From Pseudoalteromonas rubra (lineage in GTDB: Bacteria > Pseudomonadota > Gammaproteobacteria > Enterobacterales > Alteromonadaceae), in contig NZ_CP013612.1 in NCBI RefSeq assembly GCF_001482385.1, forward strand, positions 1,240,001 to 1,304,000: a DNA stretch of 64,000 nt, in the 5' to 3' direction. A program made the translations under genes and the position numbers. Of this stretch, positions 46,937 to 56,543 are shown in pieces. The notes below the pieces were generated by a model. That model ran no database searches. It was not told where the DNA came from and saw only the letters and a list, made by a program, of their open reading frames with translations. Each line of letters opens with the position of its first letter. The first letter of the stretch is position 1.

Positions 46937-47252
46937 TAAAGTTCACACCCAGCAGTTGCTAATGTTGGAAGATCACAATAGCAAAAAAGACACGATTAAT
47001 CTCTTTTGCCTCGCTTAAGGAGCAAATTTAATTGTTTTGGTTATAACAAAACAGGACTTATGTCCGCTGGTCCAATTAGTGTTGAAATTTAATTAATATG
47101 GGGACAAATGGATTTTTGTTATGCTTTTATGACAGCGGACTTATGTCCTGTACGTTAATTTGGGCTACAAATAAAGTAACACCCTCTGACGAGTAATCAC
47201 GACCTAAAAACAAAATCGTTGTGCGTCAGAATAAATAGATGAGAGGTAAATT
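46937..47252. promoter_or_regulatory. divergent control region of the nucleoside operons
   Basis: 316 bases between udk and deoB. GGACTTATGTCC occurs at 47054-47065 and again at 47137-47148. Each is a near-palindrome (GGAC-N4-GTCC), the outer bases are also related, and the start-to-start spacing is 83 bp, close to eight helical turns. The arrangement fits a repressor that binds two sites, perhaps with looping. I cannot name the regulator. Confidence 0.6.
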
Positions 47253-48467
47253 ATGGCAAGAGCAATCATATTAATGGCAGACAGCTTAGGGATTGGGGCA
47301 GCACCCGATGCCGAGAAGTTTGGAGATGCTGGTGCCAATACCCTGGCTCATCTATTAGCAGCATATAAGCAAGAAAAAGGTGAAGCTTTATCTTTACCTA
47401 ATTTAAGTAAGCTTGGACTTATTGCAGCATGTGAAGCCGCAGGTAAAGAAACCTGTGAAGTTGCACAGCGTATTGAACCGCAAGCTGCATGGGGTTATGC
47501 AAAAGAATTATCCAGCGGTAAAGATACGCCGTCTGGGCACTGGGAAATGGCAGGCGTACCTGTGTTGTTTGAATGGGGTTACTTCCCTAATTCACAGCCT
47601 TGTTTCCCACAAGAATTTATCGATGAGTTGTGTAAGCGTGCGGACATTCCCGGTATTTTGGGTAACTGCTATGCCTCAGGCACAACCATTTTAGAGCAAC
47701 TGGGTGAAGAGCACGTCAAAACTGGCATGCCAATCTGCTACACCTCAGTTGACAGTGTGTTTCAAATAGCCGCACATGAGCAATCATTTGGCCTTGACAA
47801 GCTTTATCAAGTATGTGAAATCGCACGGGCACTGCTTGATGAAATGAATATAGGACGAGTGATTGCGCGGCCATTTATAGGCACTTCGAGTGCCGACTTT
47901 ATTCGTACTGGTAATCGCCGTGATTATTCAGTGTTACCACCCTCGCCGACAGTATTAGACAAGCTGGCGAACGACGGTGGAGAAGTGATCAGTATCGGTA
48001 AAATCGCTGATATCTATGCGCATCAAGGTATTACGCAAAAGCATAAAGCGCCTGGCCTGATGAATTTGCTGGAAAAAACCAGTGAAGTCATGCAAAGCGC
48101 ACCCGAGCATAGTTTGATTTTCACTAACCTAGTGGATTTCGATGAAAAATTTGGTCATCGCCGCAATGCGGTGGGCTATGCTGAGGCGCTGGCGCAGTTT
48201 GATGCTTATTTACCGAACATCATTAACCAATTAAAAGACGATGATCTGCTGTTAATTACAGCGGACCACGGCTGTGATCCGACCGCTCCGGGCACAGACC
48301 ACACCCGCGAATACGTGCCAGTATTGGCGTATCGCAATGGAATGAACAATACTCCGTTAGGTGAAAGAAACAGCTTCGCAGATATGGGTCAGACGCTGGC
48401 TCAGTGGTTTAACTTATCTGCTTGTGATTATGGTGACGGCTTTGCAGCCCAACTCGCTAAGGCTTGA
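47253..48467 (+). CDS. deoB: phosphopentomutase
   Basis: Interconverts ribose- or deoxyribose-1-phosphate and the 5-phosphate, feeding nucleoside sugars into central metabolism. 404 aa, alkaline-phosphatase superfamily. Metal-site motifs: [23 protein letters not shown], the [13 protein letters not shown] loop with the phosphorylated Thr, [28 protein letters not shown], and [23 protein letters not shown] lies upstream of the ATG. First of two genes, 17 bp before deoD. Confidence 0.97.
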   Translation: MARAIILMADSLGIGAAPDAEKFGDAGANTLAHLLAAYKQEKGEALSLPNLSKLGLIAACEAAGKETCEVAQRIEPQAAWGYAKELSSGKDTPSGHWEMAGVPVLFEWGYFPNSQPCFPQEFIDELCKRADIPGILGNCYASGTTILEQLGEEHVKTGMPICYTSVDSVFQIAAHEQSFGLDKLYQVCEIARALLDEMNIGRVIARPFIGTSSADFIRTGNRRDYSVLPPSPTVLDKLANDGGEVISIGKIADIYAHQGITQKHKAPGLMNLLEKTSEVMQSAPEHSLIFTNLVDFDEKFGHRRNAVGYAEALAQFDAYLPNIINQLKDDDLLLITADHGCDPTAPGTDHTREYVPVLAYRNGMNNTPLGERNSFADMGQTLAQWFNLSACDYGDGFAAQLAKA

Positions 48468-48484
48468 ATTAAAGGAAACATGTT

Positions 48485-49186
48485 ATGAGTACTCCGCATA
48501 TTAATGCTAACCCAGGTGATTTTGCAGAAACGGTGCTAATGCCAGGGGACCCACTGCGTGCCAAGTACATTGCTGAAAACTTTTTGCAAGACGCACGTCA
48601 GGTAACGGACGTACGCAACATGTTCGGTTTTACCGGTACTTACAACGGTAAACCTGTCAGTATTATGGGTTCAGGTATGGGTATTCCATCCATGTCTATT
48701 TATGCTCGTGAGCTTATCGTCAGCTTTGGTGTTAAGAACTTAATTCGCATTGGTACCTGTGGTGGTATCAACCAAGATACTAAAATCCGCGACGTGATTT
48801 TTGCACAAGGCGCAAGCACAGACTCAAATGTCAACCGTGCTCGCGTACGTGGTTTTGATTTTGCAGCCATTGCTGACTTCGGTCTGCTTGAGAATGGTGT
48901 GAACGCTGCACGCCGCCTTGGTATTGAAGCGAAAGTTGGCAACGTATACACCACAGACACTTTCTATCAGGCTGACAGCAGCTTTTACCCTGAGCTAGAT
49001 AAGCTGGGTGTACTGGCTGTTGATATGGAAACAGCTGGCCTGTACGGTGTTGCTGCCGAGTATGGTGCCAAAGCAATGGCGCTATTTACTGTGAGCGATC
49101 ACGTAATTACTGGCGAAGCAACGCCACCAGAAGAACGTCAAAGCACGTTCAATGAAATGGTTAAAATTGCCCTTGAGTCAATTTAA
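48485..49186 (+). CDS. deoD: purine-nucleoside phosphorylase
   Basis: Phosphorolysis of purine (deoxy)nucleosides to the base and (deoxy)ribose-1-phosphate, the substrate for deoB. The 233-aa DeoD (hexameric) form is recognisable by [56 protein letters not shown] and the catalytic Asp in FTVSDHV. AAAGGAAAC precedes the ATG. A strong terminator follows. deoA and deoC are not in the window. Confidence 0.97.
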   Translation: MSTPHINANPGDFAETVLMPGDPLRAKYIAENFLQDARQVTDVRNMFGFTGTYNGKPVSIMGSGMGIPSMSIYARELIVSFGVKNLIRIGTCGGINQDTKIRDVIFAQGASTDSNVNRARVRGFDFAAIADFGLLENGVNAARRLGIEAKVGNVYTTDTFYQADSSFYPELDKLGVLAVDMETAGLYGVAAEYGAKAMALFTVSDHVITGEATPPEERQSTFNEMVKIALESI

Positions 49187-49276
49187 AGAATTTGGTCCTG
49201 CCCAGGATCTCCCTGTTCCTTGGTAACGTAATCGCAGAGTTTTGGAGACACGCCTAAAACAACGCGAATCACACCC

Positions 49277-49308
49277 AAAAAGCCGCACTCAGTGCGGCTT
49301 TTTTTTAC
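49277..49308 (+). terminator. rho-independent terminator of deoB-deoD
   Basis: AGCCGCACT and AGTGCGGCT form a 9-bp GC-rich stem with a one-base loop, or a shorter stem with a larger loop, preceded by A's and followed by eight T's. Confidence 0.92.
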
Positions 49309-49487
49309 CTGAAATTTATTGCTCACTATCTTGCTGTTATTCACTTTTCTTATACGCACGGGACGCCGCTGGTGATATATGCCTTTACCTAATTAAAAAG
49401 CCAGTTTCGATAATAGTTTGTTCCAGCGCATTCCTTGCAGACAGTTTGCTATTTTATTTCTTCTCAGTATTCGCTGAACTGAAATAA

Positions 49488-50552
49488 ATGTATGCAGGTT
49501 GGCGTTTAATCTTTGCAGTTAGCTATATACTCTTGTTATGCAGTTTTATATTAAGGTCAGAGGTGATGAGTTTTCCGAGCATGTTGCTGTCCTGGGGAAT
49601 GGCTCTGTCGACTACAGCATCCTGTAATGTGCCGATAGAGTTACTGAAATCACAGGCATTTAACCAGCCACAACAAGCTGTACAAACGTATTTAAGCAAT
49701 CAGGCTAGTTTTCAGCGCGCAACCTGCGCCGATGCGGCACTGGCATATCGCTACTTATTGATGGCTGCAACCAGGGTACAGGACTGGAAACTCGTTGCAG
49801 AGGTCGCTCAAATACTTCAGTCGGGACGATTATCTCATCACGTTGCGGGCAAAGAGCTTAATGTTATAAATAACATAGGCGTTGCTTATCGCAAGGTCGG
49901 GCAACCTGAAGACGCGCTGACGCACTATCGTTGCGCGTTAACATACGCCAACAGCCACGATGAAAGAGCGCTTATTAAAATCAATATTGCGATAGTACAT
50001 CGCAATGCCGACCAGCCAGCGATTGGGTTCCGTCTACTTCAAGGGATTGAGGAAAAGTACTTACCGAGCATTATCCTGGCCGGATTGCATGTCGCTAAAG
50101 GCAATACGGCTTTGCAGCTCAAACGTTATGATGAAGCACTGCGCTCGTATCAGCAAGCGCGTGAACATTATCTGGCTGTGGGAGATAAGCGCAATGCACA
50201 GGCTGTGGTGGCAAATATGTTGGTCGTTGCGCTGGCTAGAAATGATACGCAAGCATATGATCAGCTGCGCGCTTTGAGCACTCTGGACGTTGACATGCTG
50301 ACTGAGCATGTGGGGAGATTCATTCAATGGCTCGACACCTTCCGGTCATATAGTTCTGCTAATAATCTGAATCAGTCACAACGACTGCAACTGCAGGATA
50401 TAGAGGCAATTGCGGCGGACTATATCGAGTTTGTTATGCTGTTGTCGGCGCGTTTTAGTCTAAATCAGGCTGTGGCAAGGCCTGCTCGGATTAACACTAA
50501 GCAACCTGTGCTTTCGAGTGCACTGGCCAAACGCTGGTGTAAAGGAATGTAG
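49488..50552 (+). CDS. exported TPR-repeat protein
   Basis: Up to 354 aa. The ATG at 49488 has no ribosome site; Met codons at 49566 and 49578 are possible starts, the former with AGAGG almost touching it. Any of them gives a hydrophobic leader. TPR-like helices run from about residue 80 to 260 (NVINNIGVAYRKVGQPEDALTHYRCAL, ALQLKRYDEALRSYQQAREHY). TPR proteins mediate protein-protein contacts; the partner is unknown. The C-terminal tail is basic. It is a single gene downstream of the deo terminator. Confidence 0.7.
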   Translation: MYAGWRLIFAVSYILLLCSFILRSEVMSFPSMLLSWGMALSTTASCNVPIELLKSQAFNQPQQAVQTYLSNQASFQRATCADAALAYRYLLMAATRVQDWKLVAEVAQILQSGRLSHHVAGKELNVINNIGVAYRKVGQPEDALTHYRCALTYANSHDERALIKINIAIVHRNADQPAIGFRLLQGIEEKYLPSIILAGLHVAKGNTALQLKRYDEALRSYQQAREHYLAVGDKRNAQAVVANMLVVALARNDTQAYDQLRALSTLDVDMLTEHVGRFIQWLDTFRSYSSANNLNQSQRLQLQDIEAIAADYIEFVMLLSARFSLNQAVARPARINTKQPVLSSALAKRWCKGM

Positions 50553-50643
50553 TGTTGCGAGCTTGATTCATATAAAAATTTGTTTTTACCTCACTTTATG
50601 CCAGATTTAAGGTGCGGGTATAAGAAAACTATCGGGAGCAAGT

Positions 50644-51384
50644 ATGGCGAACTGGGTGAATGGCAAAGTGGTTGAAAAGCTGTGGTGGACACCCAGCTTG
50701 TTTAGTATCAAAGTAGTGGCTGATATTGACCCTTTCACTGCTGGTCAGTTTACTAAACTGGCATTACCCGTAGAAGACAAAAAAGTTTCGCGTGCATACT
50801 CTTTTGTAAACGCGCCTCAGGACCCTTTACTTGAGTTCTTTTTAATTGAAGTACCGGATGGACAATTATCTGCGCCGTTGGCGGCCCTGGACATAGGCGA
50901 TGATATTCTAGTGGCAGGTAAGCCAAGTGGGTTTTTCACATTGGATGAAGTGCCGGATGCGAGTGTACTGTGGATGCTGAGCACAGGCACAGCGATAGGC
51001 CCGTTTTTGTCTATGCTGAGTGATGGTAAGTTGTGGAAGCGTTTTGATCGGGTTGTGCTGGTTAACGGTGTGCGCCATGCACAGGATTTGTGCTATCAGG
51101 ACATGCTACTTGATACCGAGAAAATATTTAAGCAGTTCAAATATGTGCCCTTAGTTAGTCGGGAGGAGACGGCGCACACTCTTTCTGGAAGAGTAACAAA
51201 CCTGCTCGAGAGCGAAGAGCTATGCCGTCATTGTGGTTTTGAACAGCTGCCTGAAGACAGCCAGTTTATGCTGTGTGGTAACCCCCAAATGGTGAAAGAT
51301 ACGACCGCCTTATTACAGACGATGGGGTTTGCTCGTAACCGGAGGGCACAGCCTGGTCATATTACGGTAGAGCAATATTGGTGA
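50644..51384 (+). CDS. fpr: ferredoxin/flavodoxin-NADP+ reductase
   Basis: Transfers electrons between NADPH and ferredoxin or flavodoxin. The 246-aa length matches Fpr. Motifs: SRAYSFVNAPQ for FAD binding, GKPSGFFTL, MLSTGTAIGPFLSML for the NADP domain, and the C-terminal GHITVEQYW. GGGAGC precedes the ATG. Cytoplasmic, single gene. Confidence 0.94.
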   Translation: MANWVNGKVVEKLWWTPSLFSIKVVADIDPFTAGQFTKLALPVEDKKVSRAYSFVNAPQDPLLEFFLIEVPDGQLSAPLAALDIGDDILVAGKPSGFFTLDEVPDASVLWMLSTGTAIGPFLSMLSDGKLWKRFDRVVLVNGVRHAQDLCYQDMLLDTEKIFKQFKYVPLVSREETAHTLSGRVTNLLESEELCRHCGFEQLPEDSQFMLCGNPQMVKDTTALLQTMGFARNRRAQPGHITVEQYW

Positions 51385-51513
51385 GCGTAAGGCAATGTAT
51401 TCGAATATTGACACTTAGCATTGCAAAACTTTCCGATGGTGTGGCCTGATTCTGTATTCTGGTAGCTGAATTTGCTATCGTGCACGCCAATTAGTCCCAT
51501 GAAAAGGTAATTT

Positions 51514-51972
51514 ATGAAATACCTATTGATACTGATTGGATTGGTTTATTCGGTAATTGGGTCGGCAAACCCTGCGCTTGATGAACAGGCCAGCGATTAT
51601 CAGTTAGCAAAGACAGAGCAGGAACTGGCGGCAGAAGCCGTAGTCGATAAGCTTATTCTGGCGTATAACGCGCAAAACATACGCAAGTTTATAGAGTTAT
51701 ATGCTGAAGATGTTGAATTTTATATGTATCCGCAAACCTTGATGTTTACGGGAAAAGAAAAACTGATTGAGCGTTATGGGCTGATGTTTAAGAAAATGCA
51801 CTGCCTTAAAGCCACCTCAATTAAGCGTATTACGCATGGCTCCATCGTGATTGATCATGAAACTTCGGAGATTTGTAGTAAAGAAGCGGGTGTTGTGGAT
51901 AAACGCTCGGAATTTGTGACTAGCTATCAAATTGAAAACGGTAAAATTAAAAAGGTCGTGTTTTTTCGTTAG
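51514..51972 (+). CDS. secreted NTF2/SnoaL-like protein
   Basis: The 152-aa protein has a signal peptide (to about GSANP), a coiled linker, and an NTF2-like (SnoaL) fold: ILAYNAQNIRKFIELYAEDVEFYMYP, KEKLIERYGLMFKKM, SEFVTSYQIENGKIKKVVFF. Members bind small ligands or act as isomerases; there are no clear catalytic residues and two Cys (CLKA, ICSKE). Periplasmic. Ends close to a broken convergent gene. Confidence 0.82.
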   Translation: MKYLLILIGLVYSVIGSANPALDEQASDYQLAKTEQELAAEAVVDKLILAYNAQNIRKFIELYAEDVEFYMYPQTLMFTGKEKLIERYGLMFKKMHCLKATSIKRITHGSIVIDHETSEICSKEAGVVDKRSEFVTSYQIENGKIKKVVFFR

Positions 51973-52037
51973 TGTGTAAATCGCCAAGGCTATGCACAAT
52001 GTTTTCAGGAACATAGCCACAGCACTGATGAATGTCG

Positions 52038-52876
52038 CTACCAGTTTTCAACCAATTCCTTAAAGCCCTGGTTTGTCTTCAAAACTTGAAATGAGGGCTC
52101 GTTATTGAGATCATTCTTGAGGTTTAGCGAGTAGGCCAGTGCCATTTTAATGTCGGCAATTGCATCAGCATATTGATCCAACAGGGCATAAGCACAGGCG
52201 CGCTGCCAATTAGGCATAGCTGTAGCCATTCAAGCGCCTGATTGAACAGATTAATTGCAGGCCCTGTTTGTTCCAGTTCGAGCAGGGCATCGGCTATTTA
52301 AACCAGCGCTTCAACATCATCTGGGTGACGTCTCAGGATTTCGTTGTACATCTCGATTTTGCCATGCATGTCACTTTCAAGATTTGCTCGTATCCATAAC
52401 GAGTGAATTTCATTGGTGATCGTGATTTTTTCGTTGGTTGTTGAGAATTTCTTCTGAGCGCTCTTTGAGTCTTTCTTCCAGTGTTCATATTCTTCAGTGA
52501 TGTTTCCGACTCTATCACTAACCGTTCCTTTCACTTTGTTCTTGATATCCCGTAATGAATTCCAGCCAACGAATACGAACAGTGAGGCAGTAGCTGTGAT
52601 AATGAACAGCACATTGTTGATGGTATCTGTGGTTTGGAGCAGCGCGCGATTTGCGGCACCAAGCTGTTTGTGGGTGAGCTGTAAAGTGATATCCTCACGC
52701 AGCTTTTGTTGGTCCGGCCGTAAGGGGTTTAGTACGTTTAAAATTGAGTACTCCATCAATGGGCGGGACATTGGTTCTTTCAGCAGTTGCTTGGTTAAGA
52801 TCGGAGCAGATTGAGCTCGTTACTTGATGTGAGAGCGCTGCAATAGAGCAAAGTGACGAAAATAAGGATATTTTCA
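52038..52876 (-). pseudogene. broken TPR membrane protein gene
   Basis: Pieces of one minus-strand gene survive in different frames. A short leader-like start (52876) runs out of frame; the main open piece (52298-52771, SRPLMEYSILNVLNPL...) includes a transmembrane helix (NVLFIITATASLFVFVG), a coiled part and the start of a TPR (NEILRRHPDDVEALV), then TAA. After it, IADALLELEQTGPAINLFNQALEWL continues the repeats in frame. A frameshift near 52230 then leads to the last piece (NWQRACAYALLDQYADAIAD... KELVENW). At least one stop and two frameshifts, so the gene is dead. Confidence 0.75.
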
Positions 52877-53003
52877 AGCATAGCAGTGATCTGTTTGAGA
52901 GTTTAGTCTAGCATGGTGCATGAGAGGCTTAGAAATTGTAAAACCATCCGGCATGGTTGGGTGCTAGTTGGTCAATACAATGGGGGGAGGTTAAGTAGAT
53001 TGC

Positions 53004-53795
53004 ATGAGGTACTGCACTATCTTTAAGTTATTGCTTTGCTCCATAGTGGCTGTTGCTATGTTTGTCTGCCGTCCGGTAGTTGCACATCCACAGCCTTCCC
53101 CCGTTTTAGTGTTGGAATCAGAACCGACTATCCAACTGCAAGTGGTCACTGAAGAATGGGTGCCTTACAACTTTACCAACGAGCAGGGGCAAGTCGATGG
53201 ACGTGCCACTCAAAAGGTGAGGGAAGTACTTGATGCCGCCGGGATCCGCTACGAAATTTTGGTGTTTCCCTGGGTTAGAGCCATGAAAATTGCTCAGACT
53301 CAACCTAACACTATGATTTACTCAATTTTTCGCACGCCAGACCGTGAGGCTCAGTTTGAATGGGCCTGTCCTTTGTTAAGGCCAGTTAAAGAACATCTTT
53401 TTCGTTTATCTACCCGCCAAGATATACAGATTGGTTCATTGGAGGACGCTAAGCGTTATATCACAGCGCTGGTTAGAGGGAGTGTGGTTCACGAGTATTT
53501 GCTCAGTAAGGGCTTTAAGGGAGGCGTAAATTTAGATGTGTCTGCCAATCCAGACTCTTTGGTCAAAAAACTACTGGCAGGTCGGGTAGACTTTCTTATT
53601 ACCACAGAGTTTACCATCTACGAAGCCCTGCGTTTAATTGAAGAACCTTATGAGGTGGTGACTTCTGCACTGGAGGTGCGAGAGCGTTCTGGTGAGAGAG
53701 CTTGTCTGGCATTTCATCCTGATACAAATAGTCAAATCATTGATAAGGTTCGCCGTGCTTTAGCAGATCACAACCGCCGTTATATTGGCCCATAA
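53004..53795 (+). CDS. periplasmic solute-binding protein (family 3-like)
   Basis: 263 aa. The ATG is preceded by GGGGGGAGG at 13 bases. A signal peptide (to about VVAHP) leads to IQLQVVTEEWVPYNFTNEQG, then FPWVRAMKIAQTQPNTMIYS, SLEDAKRYITALVRGSVVHEYL and LVKKLLAGRVDFLIT, the Alteromonadales type of SBP_bac_3. It is related to the protein at 11297. No ABC permease is nearby, so ligand and partner are unknown. Confidence 0.88.
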   Translation: MRYCTIFKLLLCSIVAVAMFVCRPVVAHPQPSPVLVLESEPTIQLQVVTEEWVPYNFTNEQGQVDGRATQKVREVLDAAGIRYEILVFPWVRAMKIAQTQPNTMIYSIFRTPDREAQFEWACPLLRPVKEHLFRLSTRQDIQIGSLEDAKRYITALVRGSVVHEYLLSKGFKGGVNLDVSANPDSLVKKLLAGRVDFLITTEFTIYEALRLIEEPYEVVTSALEVRERSGERACLAFHPDTNSQIIDKVRRALADHNRRYIGP

Positions 53796-53929
53796 TAGAA
53801 GTCCATTTTTACACTCACCATCAAAGGTTTCTGTCTGAAACTTGAACAAATATTTCAATTCTGTCACTGTGAATTGGTAGCACTATGAGTGTTGCTCATA
53901 TATAGAATAATAACATCAAGGAGTTAGAA

Positions 53930-55411
53930 GTGAACGTATATAGAATCTTAATACCCATCATACTAAGTATCTTGTCTGGTTTGAGTTTTTCCAGCGTCGC
54001 AACCAGTTTGTCTGAATTGCATGATATTAAACAAGGCAAGTTTTTCCTTTACGATAAAAGTTCGACTGGTCCCACCTATGAACTTGTTCTGGTCAAAAAT
54101 GGCACGGGAAAATATGCACGGCAAACTGAAAGCCAGATAAGCTGGAACAAAGTTGATGATGGATTGCAAATTAATCTGGCCTCACCGGAACTGATCTGGG
54201 CATATCAAGATCAAGGTGTTGAGTATCGCTCAGAAATATACCAGATGCATGTTTTTCCGTCGGAGGAAGGCGTTTCCTTTGCACAACACATGAGGGTAGT
54301 GCGAACGGATACAATGGAAGTGGTTGAAACGCAGGCACAGCACTTTGCCGGAACCCTGGTGCCAGCCAAGTCAATGCAACGCTGGCTAGTTGATCTTACT
54401 GACGGAACTTGGGTACTCCCTGGGGTTGATTACATCTTGTATGAAGAGTTTGATATACCTGCATTTGGCGCTGTCGAAGCGAACTTTTTTGCTAATGGTC
54501 ATGGCCAAATAGTGCATCATGATAAGACGGTGAGCCGCTTTAAATGGCGTATTAAAGGCAATCGCCTGGTGCTGAGATACTGGAAAAATGGTATCAAACA
54601 GAAACTTGTATTGAGAATCACAGAGTCACTGGCAGGAGTTGGATTACGTGTTGTGATCAAAGCCACTGGCCATACAGGTAAAGCGCCGCTGTTGCGCACG
54701 GGGTTGATGATTAAAGATCAGCAAACGCACTTTAGTTATGAGAATACGGTGGGCACCTGGTTGCGTGGCGAAGCTCGCTATGACTACTTTGAGGATCACG
54801 TTTATATCCCCAATGTGGCTTTCGGGAGCGCAGTTTGGTCATTTAATCAGGCTGGAGAAATAGAACGCCAGAAAATTATTCATCCTCAGCTGGGCACGGT
54901 CCCAGTCTGTCCGGATGATACTTGTTATGTGTCCTGTACTTTTACGTTAAAACTGTTGGCGCAGGACGAAGACGCCCTATACGTGTCAGTGCAAACAGAC
55001 TCGGAATTGGTCGATGCTGGCCCGCATTTCTTTATGGGGAAGGCAATTGTTAAGTTCGAACTCAAGCCATATCAAAGCGTATCGGCCTTTAATTATTCGT
55101 GGCTTGGCCAGACAACGCTTACCTTTAAATCTGAGAGTGAGTCTGCGCGATATTACTTCATGATGATGCCGTCGGAAACAGGAGCCTGGGAGTATGTTTA
55201 CGCTAAAGAAGCGCCGAATAATATTCAGGGTAAATTTACAGTAGTTGACGGTAAACTTCACCTTGAGGGGGAACTGGAGACACACGTTCTGGAGATCCAG
55301 AAATCGACAAGGGATAGCTTAGATGTATGCCGCTACACCCAGGGCAGCTCGTGTGAAGTCGGTGACACTATGATACTGGAGTTTCATAACGGCACCGACC
55401 TACTTGAGTAG
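53930..55411 (+). CDS. secreted protein of unknown function (493 aa)
   Basis: The start is a GTG with AAGGAG seven bases upstream; it begins a signal peptide (to about SVATS). The mature protein is beta-rich and repetitive in style, with YELVLVKNGTGKYARQ, WLRGEARYDYFEDHVYIPN and late TVVDGKLHLEGELETHV. Two Cys pairs (VCPDDTCYVSC and CRYTQGSSC) could form disulfides. No family recognised. Not coupled to its neighbours. Confidence 0.75.
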   Translation: MNVYRILIPIILSILSGLSFSSVATSLSELHDIKQGKFFLYDKSSTGPTYELVLVKNGTGKYARQTESQISWNKVDDGLQINLASPELIWAYQDQGVEYRSEIYQMHVFPSEEGVSFAQHMRVVRTDTMEVVETQAQHFAGTLVPAKSMQRWLVDLTDGTWVLPGVDYILYEEFDIPAFGAVEANFFANGHGQIVHHDKTVSRFKWRIKGNRLVLRYWKNGIKQKLVLRITESLAGVGLRVVIKATGHTGKAPLLRTGLMIKDQQTHFSYENTVGTWLRGEARYDYFEDHVYIPNVAFGSAVWSFNQAGEIERQKIIHPQLGTVPVCPDDTCYVSCTFTLKLLAQDEDALYVSVQTDSELVDAGPHFFMGKAIVKFELKPYQSVSAFNYSWLGQTTLTFKSESESARYYFMMMPSETGAWEYVYAKEAPNNIQGKFTVVDGKLHLEGELETHVLEIQKSTRDSLDVCRYTQGSSCEVGDTMILEFHNGTDLLE

Positions 55412-55455
55412 TACTTCGTAGCATTCATTGCATAAGGTCAGCCAATGCGCTGGCT

Positions 55456-55752
55456 TTATGCAGCCGAACCAGACAGGAACCGATATAACACGACGACCAA
55501 TATCACCGAAATGCACACCACCAGATAGGGCGTGGCGGTAGAGCGTTCATTAGAGTCAGCTACCAGGTGCTTTTGGTACAGTTGTTGGCCATAGCCTGCG
55601 GAGTCATCAAACTGTGTGAGAGAACGACGTGGAAAAGTCAGTATACCCAAAGTGGCTAATAAGCCAGAATTTAACCATAGCCCTTTAAATAGCGTTAGCA
55701 ATGCCAGTGTAAGCAAGGCGATGCTAGCGATCCATCTGATTAAGTAAGTCAT
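55456..55752 (-). CDS. small inner-membrane protein (98 aa)
   Basis: Two strong transmembrane segments (about 7-38 and 74-93) flank a polar loop of about 35 residues (FPRRSLTQFDDSAGYGQQLYQKH). Predicted N-in, C-in. No known family. It is separated from the response regulator by about 155 bp and could be an independent unit. Confidence 0.65.
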   Translation of the reverse strand: MTYLIRWIASIALLTLALLTLFKGLWLNSGLLATLGILTFPRRSLTQFDDSAGYGQQLYQKHLVADSNERSTATPYLVVCISVILVVVLYRFLSGSAA

Positions 55753-55907
55753 AGTGCGTCCAATGCAATAATAAAACCAGACTGTACTTTAGAGTTTGGG
55801 ATCTAAACTTGCAAGCGAATTGTTCCTAAAATAGGTATATTACAGATTTAACCTATTTCTCTTACCAATTGGGTAGGTTATATCTCACATTTTGCTCATT
55901 TCTGGAT

Positions 55908-56543
55908 TTAGCAGCTTTGGCTAATCAGACCCAATTCTACTGCTTTTAATGTCGCTTGGGTGCGATCTCTGACCTGAAGCTTGCTAAGCAGATTGGAAAC
56001 GTGATTGCGAATAGTGCCTTCCGCTTTATACAGCTGGCCTGCAATTTCTTTGTTTGACAGTCCACGCGCTATGAGAATAAGTATTTGTTTCTCCCTGTCT
56101 GTGAGCTCATCCAATAGCGATTCTGCCTGTTTAAATACGTTGCTTAAAGCACGTTGGATAACCAGCTGCCCCTCGTGTACTGCCTGAATTGCTGCTTCTA
56201 ATTCTTCTAACTCGACGTCCTTAAGCATGCAGCCATTGGCACCCAGTTGCAGGGCTTGTTGTAGCTTTGTGGTATCGTCAAAGGTCGTCAAGATCAAGAC
56301 TTTGGGCGTTCCTCCCATGGTATTGAGCTGCTCCAGTACGCCAACCCCATCGAGTCCAGGCATACGCATGTCCAGCAAAATGACATCAGTATCAATGAGG
56401 CCTGCTTTGTACTGATTCATAAATTCCAGCCCATTTGCTGAACTACTATTACATTCAATGTTTTCACAGAGCGCGAGCAGTGCCTGCATGCCCTGTCTGA
56501 CTAATGCTTGATCATCGACTAGGTGGACTTTGATTTTACTCAT
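55908..56543 (-). CDS. NarL/LuxR-type response regulator
   Basis: I use the Met at 56543, where the receiver domain begins; a longer upstream frame has no family support. The 211-aa product has a receiver domain with D58 in VILLDMRMPG as phosphorylation site, TTFDD and MLKD, and a LuxR helix-turn-helix (LTDREKQILILIARGLSNKEIA... GTIRNHVSNLLSKL). It overlaps the 3' end of the sensor kinase gene by 8 bases, the usual arrangement for DesK/DesR-like pairs. Target promoters unknown, probably including the divergent membrane-protein gene. Confidence 0.93.
   Translation of the reverse strand: MSKIKVHLVDDQALVRQGMQALLALCENIECNSSSANGLEFMNQYKAGLIDTDVILLDMRMPGLDGVGVLEQLNTMGGTPKVLILTTFDDTTKLQQALQLGANGCMLKDVELEELEAAIQAVHEGQLVIQRALSNVFKQAESLLDELTDREKQILILIARGLSNKEIAGQLYKAEGTIRNHVSNLLSKLQVRDRTQATLKAVELGLISQSC

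Noticed and set aside
49242..49487. Open frame of 81 codons after deoD
   Set aside because: It reads through the strong deoD terminator and has no ribosome site; the sequence is low in protein-like features.
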